From: a virus
Reading direction: 5' to 3' (one strand)
DNA: 36,780 nt
IMG/VR virus record: IMGVR_UViG_3300042868_008063
Coordinates: 1-36,780 of that record
Made by a program: the position numbers and the translations under genes. Under the pieces are notes generated by a model, which did no database searches, was not told the DNA's origin, and saw only the letters and a list, made by a program, of their open reading frames with translations. The number at the start of each line of letters is the position of its first letter. The stretch's first letter is position 1. Below are positions 33,317 through 36,780 of the stretch, in pieces.

Positions 33317-33725
33317 TGGCCCGCCGTGACGCCTTTGCGCCGGTCGCATGCTGCACCCGATAGCGATACAGCGCCCGCGCTTTGTCGGCCATCTCCCGAA
33401 GTCGCTCCGGCTTCGCATGACGCCAGGCGTACAGCAACCGTGCCCGCCGCGCCTTGACCTCCGGCCGCTGGTTCACCACCGTCGCCCGCTCCCGCCGCCG
33501 CGCTCGAGCATCTTCCCGCGCCGCGTATCGCGCCTGCGCGGCCACCACCTCCGCCGCAGCGCACGCCGCGCATAGCAGCCCGCGCCCTCGGCTATTTGTA
33601 CGTTGCGCCCCGCATGCCCAGCAATCACCGGCCGCCCGCCTATCACACCGTTCGCACCGCCCCGCTGGATTTAAGGCACTGCCGCACGTCGTGTGACGTG
33701 ACGGCAGTCTTCGCGTGCAGTGCAT
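33306..33725 (-). CDS. Cysteine-rich, arginine-rich protein (zinc-binding)
   Basis: A 139-aa protein whose start overlaps the ERF stop (TGATG). Cysteines form pairs: CERC, CWAC and CAAC in the first 60 residues, as in two zinc ribbons. The C-terminal half is a long basic helix (ARRRERATVVNQRPEVKARRARLLYAWRHAKPERLREMADK) suited to DNA binding. Possibly a recombination or replication accessory acting with the annealing protein. I recognise no exact family. Confidence 0.6.
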   Translation of the reverse strand: MHCTRRLPSRHTTCGSALNPAGRCERCDRRAAGDCWACGAQRTNSRGRGLLCAACAAAEVVAAQARYAAREDARARRRERATVVNQRPEVKARRARLLYAWRHAKPERLREMADKARALYRYRVQHATGAKASRRANES

Positions 33726-34447
33726 CAGAACGGCACCCGGTCATCGTCAAACGCGTTATCCTCGTCCTCATCGCCGCCGGCCGCCCGCGCCGACAAAATC
33801 GCGTCACACGCCGCGAGTACATAATTGTTCGCCTTCTCAACCGCCCACGCCCGCACCGACGCCAGCCGCTCCGAATCCATATCGACCAGCCGCTTGCCCT
33901 TAAGCTCAACCGTCTCGGCCTTCGCAATCGACATCGCTGACACCGGCGTCCCCGGCACGCGATCGTGCATCCGCTTGCCCGCCGGCACGTCAGCAACAGC
34001 CGCTGGCTCCGCCGCTCGAGCAGGTGCCGTCGCGGCCGGCCGAGTGCTCGCCGCGTTCCCGTCGTCGTCCTCGGCGGTCAACCCGAGGATCGCGCTCAGC
34101 CCGTACCGGCGGCCGTAGCTAATCGCAGATCCCGCGCCCTGCGCCGTGGCCTTCTCCACCGGCAGCGTCACCACCGTCGACACCCATTCGCCCGAGAGGT
34201 GCAGCAGCCGCGTCTCCACCGACAGCCCGATCACGCGGCCGTCCACGGTCTCCGGATGCGTCACGCCCTGCACCACGCACAGCCCGTGCGCCGCAAGCAC
34301 CGGCCGAACCTGCTCCATAATGGCATCGAGCGTCGCGTACTTGTTCCGGAACGCCGGGTTGGTCGCGTCCTTCGCCACCGGCCCAAGCGCGGCGCCCGCC
34401 TTCACGAGCGCCGGCGCAATCGCCGTGATGCTGTCACTGTGTTTCAT
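33725..34447 (-). CDS. erf: ERF-family single-strand annealing protein
   Basis: A 240-aa protein. The ERF core is clear: IAPALVKAGAALGPVAKDATNPAFRNKYATLDAIMEQVRPVL, a SVETRLLHLSGEWVST strand and GSAISYGRRYGLSAILGLTAEDDDGN, the family signature. It anneals single-stranded DNA and supports recombination-dependent replication or genome circularisation. The C-terminal half is a variable acidic tail. It is third in the P1 unit, followed by the Cys-rich DNA-binding candidate. Confidence 0.93.
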   Translation of the reverse strand: MKHSDSITAIAPALVKAGAALGPVAKDATNPAFRNKYATLDAIMEQVRPVLAAHGLCVVQGVTHPETVDGRVIGLSVETRLLHLSGEWVSTVVTLPVEKATAQGAGSAISYGRRYGLSAILGLTAEDDDGNAASTRPAATAPARAAEPAAVADVPAGKRMHDRVPGTPVSAMSIAKAETVELKGKRLVDMDSERLASVRAWAVEKANNYVLAACDAILSARAAGGDEDEDNAFDDDRVPF

Positions 34448-34452
34448 GTGTG

Positions 34453-34764
34453 CTACCTCCCAACTGTGGTAAAGCCCGGCACCAGCCGGACAGTGTGTGC
34501 AGCGCGCAGCTGCGCCGTCTCAATCGCGTGGTGAGCGTCCTCTAAATCAATCTGCGCCGCAATAACGGCCGCCCGCGTGTCGCTCATCGCATTGAAAAGT
34601 GCCTCATTGCTCGTAACCGACTCTTGAGCCGCAACCATCTCGTCGCACCACGCGAGCATGTACTCAAGATGCAACGCGGCAGCGGTCGTGCCGCTTTGAA
34701 TCTGCTTTAACCGATTCGCCATAACTTCAAGCCGATGCTGCGCAAGCGCCCGATCGGCGGTCAT
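34453..34764 (-). CDS. Helical early protein
   Basis: A 103-aa, mostly helical protein (RALAQHRLEVMANRLKQIQSG, then two longer helices). The ATG overlaps the first gene's stop by ATGA (34761-34764). No motif was recognised. It is second in the P1 unit and immediately before erf. Confidence 0.55.
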   Translation of the reverse strand: MTADRALAQHRLEVMANRLKQIQSGTTAAALHLEYMLAWCDEMVAAQESVTSNEALFNAMSDTRAAVIAAQIDLEDAHHAIETAQLRAAHTVRLVPGFTTVGR

Positions 34765-34943
34765 GCGGCCACCTGCTGCCGATCTTCGACCGCACGGAAC
34801 CGGATTTCATGCACGATCCGCAACGCGGCGTGCCGCACCACGTCGTCGCAATCCGGCGTCTGCATCCAGTCGGCAAAGAACAGGGCCAAGTGCGCGAGCT
34901 GCGCGTCGGAGGCGTTCGCAATCAGGTCGTTGATTTCGTTCAT
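34761..34943 (-). CDS. First early gene, 60-aa protein
   Basis: Starts at ATG 34943 with GGAG 8 bases upstream; the frame upstream of this is in the leader and I do not count it. The helical product (MNEINDLIANASDAQLAHLAL) has no known family. As the first gene after P1 it may be an early host-takeover protein, but nothing shows that directly. Confidence 0.6.
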   Translation of the reverse strand: MNEINDLIANASDAQLAHLALFFADWMQTPDCDDVVRHAALRIVHEIRFRAVEDRQQVAA

Positions 34944-34972
34944 CGTCGTATCTCCGCCTAGAGAAAAGAATG

Positions 34973-34987
34973 GTGCGTCTGGCGCAC
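34973..34987 (-). promoter_or_regulatory. Operator-like dyad at the P1 start point
   Basis: GTGCG and CGCAC arms (34973-34977 and 34983-34987) sit at about +1 to +14 of P1, with a 5-base centre. The position suits a repressor operator or a leader hairpin. P2 has no matching dyad. Confidence 0.45.
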
Positions 34988-34990
34988 ACC

Positions 34991-35024
34991 CTAGAATACC
35001 GCATATACCTACAAAATGCAATAG
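34991..35024 (-). promoter_or_regulatory. Early promoter P1
   Basis: On the minus strand TTGCAT (35016-35021), 17-base spacer, TATTCT (34993-34998). The boxes and much of the spacer match P2 (28/34 identities over 34 bases). RNA should begin near 34986, 43 bases before the first gene. Both are sigma70-like, so host RNA polymerase probably reads them. Confidence 0.82.
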
Positions 35025-35399
35025 GCCAGCACATTCCCGGTCATCCCCTGCTTTTAAGGATGTCTCAAAGGCTCTGTGTGCCCAGCTTGTGCGGACTGAT
35101 TACCCCTCGCGCTCTTTCCCGTCCTTGCCTGGCAGTGCAAGTGACGCCCTCAGAGGGTACGTGTCGGCAGGGATACGGTGCCGTGGTGCGCGGCTTTCGA
35201 GCATGATGACCGGCTAGGTTGCAGTGCGGCAGAGCCTAGACTTGTGTGAAACGCTCGATCCGGGACGCTCAGGATTGGTGCGCGCAGGGTCCGCATAGCG
35301 CAGTCGGGAGAGCGAAACTAGGCCCGACCAGATGACGGCAAGTGCGTGTTCCCGTCATCTCGCTTCTACAGTACCGCGACCAGCCGCCAAAGTAAATAC
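35025..35399. other. Large intergenic region with abutting hairpins
   Basis: No convincing gene on either strand. Three stems abut: TGCGC/GCGCA (35279-35302), GTCGGG/CCCGAC (35303-35328) and a perfect 9-bp AGATGACGG/CCGTCATCT (35330-35360). Weaker stems occur at 35124-35141 and 35147-35157, and CTAGG/CCTAG at 35214-35239. On the minus strand a possible promoter (TTTACT 35391-35396, TACTGT 35368-35373, 17 bases apart) would start RNA near 35361, at the base of the 9-bp stem. Candidates: structured non-coding RNA or long leader, packaging site, or origin. None can be proved here. Confidence 0.6.
35368..35396 (-). promoter_or_regulatory. Candidate promoter for a non-coding RNA or long leader
   Basis: TTTACT and TACTGT with a 17-base spacer on the minus strand, just after the late terminator. 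RNA would begin at the foot of the first hairpin. The boxes are imperfect, so this is tentative. Confidence 0.4.
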
Positions 35400-35440
35400 C
35401 AAAAAGCACAAAGCCCCCAGCGCACTCTGAGGGCTTTGCG
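35400..35440 (-). terminator. Rho-independent terminator after the lysis genes
   Basis: On the minus strand CAAAGCCC and GGGCTTTG (35431-35438 and 35409-35416) form an 8-bp stem with a 14-base loop, followed by TGCTTTTTGG. It lies about 70 bases after the endolysin stop. The stem, G/C content and T-run make it a good end point for the late transcript. Confidence 0.85.
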
Positions 35441-35507
35441 GCAGTCGCTTGCGCTTCTGCTATGCTAGGCGGACACCATCGGGAGGAGCATCGCCTCGAC
35501 CGATACC

Positions 35508-36026
35508 TTACAATCTATGCACATCTCGGCCAGTGTCAACAGCAACGTCGGCCGCCTTCACCGCCCGCCACACTGCCGGCAGCCCGCCCGACGCCAGGAG
35601 CGACGCAGCGGAGGGCGATGGGCTCCGCCGCATCGGCGCCCCCCACTGGATATGCGGGTAGTCCCTGAACGTCCAGTCGCCGCCCCACGCGAGCCCCTGC
35701 GCTCGAGCGGCCGCCCCGAGCACCTGCCACCAGCTCGTCGGTGCCCCCCATCGGCTTACCCGATGCACGAGATCCGCCGCGAGCCCGTAATGGTGCCACG
35801 TGTCGAGCGCCGTTTCGGAGTGTGTCACGATCCCGCGGCCGTCGTCGTACTCGCGCCCAAATCCGTGCAGGTACGCCTGGCGTGCGTCCGTGCGCATCGT
35901 CTCCACAATCACCGCCTCCGGCACCGCTCGGAGCACCGCGTCGATCGCCCGCCGGAACGCCGGCGCCAACACCTCAAGCCGACGATCGACCGCCACCGGG
36001 ACCGGCAGCGCCCCAAACTTACGCAT
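35508..36026 (-). CDS. Endolysin, M15 (VanY-like) D-alanyl/L-alanyl-D-Glu peptidase
   Basis: A 172-aa enzyme. I start at ATG 36026, which overlaps the holin-like stop by 8 bases; a longer frame would lie inside that gene. The M15 zinc motif SxHxxGxAxD appears as TWHHYGLAAD (H78, D85), and the second ligand as RDYPHIQWG (H125). It has no signal peptide, so it needs a holin to reach peptidoglycan. Cuts the stem-peptide of the cell wall at the end of infection. Two small membrane proteins precede it. Confidence 0.88.
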   Translation of the reverse strand: MRKFGALPVPVAVDRRLEVLAPAFRRAIDAVLRAVPEAVIVETMRTDARQAYLHGFGREYDDGRGIVTHSETALDTWHHYGLAADLVHRVSRWGAPTSWWQVLGAAARAQGLAWGGDWTFRDYPHIQWGAPMRRSPSPSAASLLASGGLPAVWRAVKAADVAVDTGRDVHRL

Positions 36027-36333
36027 CGAGCGTCGTTTTCTTGCGCCCGACGTGCAGCAAGAACGCCACGCCAGTCGCCAAGGCCGCCCGCACCGCGTCC
36101 TGATCCAAGGTTGACAGGCAAGATTCAACCGCGTTCGCATCACACGCCAGCTCCACCCCCGACGCCTTTGACACGACCGTCAGCAGCACCGCAATCGCCG
36201 CCACCGCAAACCGCTTCGCCGTAACCGGCAACGTGTCCACCATCGTGCTCAGAATCTTCAGCTGCTGCATGACGACAAACGTCAGCGGCCCAAGCAGGAG
36301 CGGCACCGCCGCCGTCAAAATCAAATTACGCAT
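36019..36333 (-). CDS. Putative holin (two or three membrane segments)
   Basis: A 104-aa protein. TM1 is NLILTAAVPLLLGPLTFVV and TM2 FAVAAIAVLLTVV; a third, weaker one is AALATGVAFLLHVG near the end, with a basic C-terminus GRKKTTLD. GAGG is 9 bases before ATG. Size, three weak helices and coupling to the endolysin suggest a class I holin. No specific holin family was recognised. Confidence 0.65.
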   Translation of the reverse strand: MRNLILTAAVPLLLGPLTFVVMQQLKILSTMVDTLPVTAKRFAVAAIAVLLTVVSKASGVELACDANAVESCLSTLDQDAVRAALATGVAFLLHVGRKKTTLDA

Positions 36334-36339
36334 CGCGCA

Positions 36340-36624
36340 TCACCTCGGTTGATGGTTTCGAGCTTTAAGCTCGCCCTCAATGGTCGCCGTGCGACTAATC
36401 AGCTCAACCATTTGCCCCGACAAGTGCCGGAGATCCTTCTCGAGCATGATCGTGCTTTTCTTCATCATCCCGTACGCGATGGCGCCACCGATCACCATCG
36501 ACAACGTTGTAATAGTCAATGCCACCATCGGCAGCACCGACGGCGCCGCCACCGCCTGAATCGCAAGCGACGCCCCGCCGCTCACAATCGCTACCGTCGC
36601 GCTGATCGTATAATCAATCGTCAT
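36340..36624 (-). CDS. Membrane protein with coiled-coil tail, lysis-associated
   Basis: A 94-aa protein starting at ATG 36624. N-terminal hydrophobic stretches (VAIVSGGASLAIQAVA and VLPMVALTITTLSMVIGG) are followed by a charged coiled coil (EKDLRHLSGQMVELISRTATIEGELKAR). A longer frame to 36711 runs over the previous gene's spacer; I do not use it. It could be a second holin, a pinholin or an inner-spanin-like protein. No outer spanin was seen. Confidence 0.55.
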   Translation of the reverse strand: MTIDYTISATVAIVSGGASLAIQAVAAPSVLPMVALTITTLSMVIGGAIAYGMMKKSTIMLEKDLRHLSGQMVELISRTATIEGELKARNHQPR

Positions 36625-36645
36625 CGATTGCTCTGGCAAGGTTAT

Positions 36646-36780
36646 ACACAAATCCTGCCTGTAATCTCGCGCTATCTCATCTGTAGGCAAGAGCGCGAGA
36701 CAAGTCACCATCCGCTCGGGAACCCGCCATCGGCCAAGCGCTCCCGAACCACCTCAAAGGCGTCGTGATACCGCCGGCCG
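36646..36780. repeat. Right copy of contig-end direct repeat
   Basis: Second copy of bases 1-135. Positions 36705-36780 carry the last codons of the glycosyltransferase on the minus strand. The single difference (36772 C against 127 A) changes residue 347 of that enzyme from Leu (CTG) to Arg (CGG). It may be a true variant or an error at the end of an assembly. Confidence 0.95.

Noticed and set aside
35288-35383. tRNA-like string (TAGCGCAGTCGGGAGAGCG, near a D-arm) on the plus strand
   Set aside because: No matching anticodon stem, no GGTTC-type T arm and no clean acceptor pairing; the region is better explained by three other stems.
35439-35507. Small open frames between the endolysin and the terminator
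   Set aside because: At most 8 codons on the minus strand and no ribosome-binding site.
60-36624. TET/JBP dioxygenase, thymidylate synthase or other base-modifying partner for the TAGT gene
   Set aside because: No gene in the window shows the HxD...H iron motif of these dioxygenases or the folate/dUMP motifs; the partner is absent or unrecognisable.
36625-36711. Longer start of the first lysis gene (to 36711)
   Set aside because: The extra 29 residues run over spacer and the end of the glycosyltransferase; ATG 36624 precedes the first membrane segment.

Overview
The window is one complete or nearly complete genome of a small tailed phage with siphovirus-type genes, about 36.6 kb and GC-rich by eye. 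Bases 36646-36780 repeat bases 1-135 with one mismatch, so the contig closes into a circle of about 36,645 bp, either circularly permuted or terminally redundant. All 53 genes I can support read on the minus strand, tightly packed, with many ATGA or TGATG start/stop overlaps. There is no integrase, tRNA or host gene. The host cannot be named from sequence alone. The M15-type endolysin without a signal peptide and the DUF5681-type small terminase suggest a Gram-negative host, but this is inference.

In transcription order from the only large non-coding gap (34944-35507): two near-identical sigma70-like promoters (about 35.0 kb and 33.1 kb) drive an early block. It holds an ERF annealing protein, several zinc-finger and helix-turn-helix small proteins, a helicase fused to a DNA methyltransferase, a repeated cassette of tiny membrane proteins and coiled-coil proteins, a DnaQ-like exonuclease, a VRR-NUC nuclease and an XRE regulator. 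A TAGT-type glycosyltransferase follows. No primase or polymerase was found, so replication probably depends on the host.

The virion block follows: small and large terminase, a portal fused to a MuF-like domain, prohead protease, HK97 capsid, two connectors, then an unusually placed adhesion module (901-aa fibre, LamG-like lectin, a protein of thirteen 22-residue repeats and small paralogous partners). After it come the HK97 gp10-like protein, tail terminator, tail tube, tail chaperones G and GT joined by a -1 frameshift site, tape measure, a distal tail protein and a 1475-aa tip protein. A GT4 glycosyltransferase and a lysis cassette (two membrane proteins and an M15 peptidase) end the block at a rho-independent terminator near 35.4 kb.

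The points most worth following are the run of abutting hairpins at 35279-35360 in the intergenic gap, the TAGT glycosyltransferase without a visible TET/JBP partner, the helicase-methyltransferase fusion, the frameshift site, the 22-residue repeat protein, and the duplicated membrane/coiled-coil microcassette.
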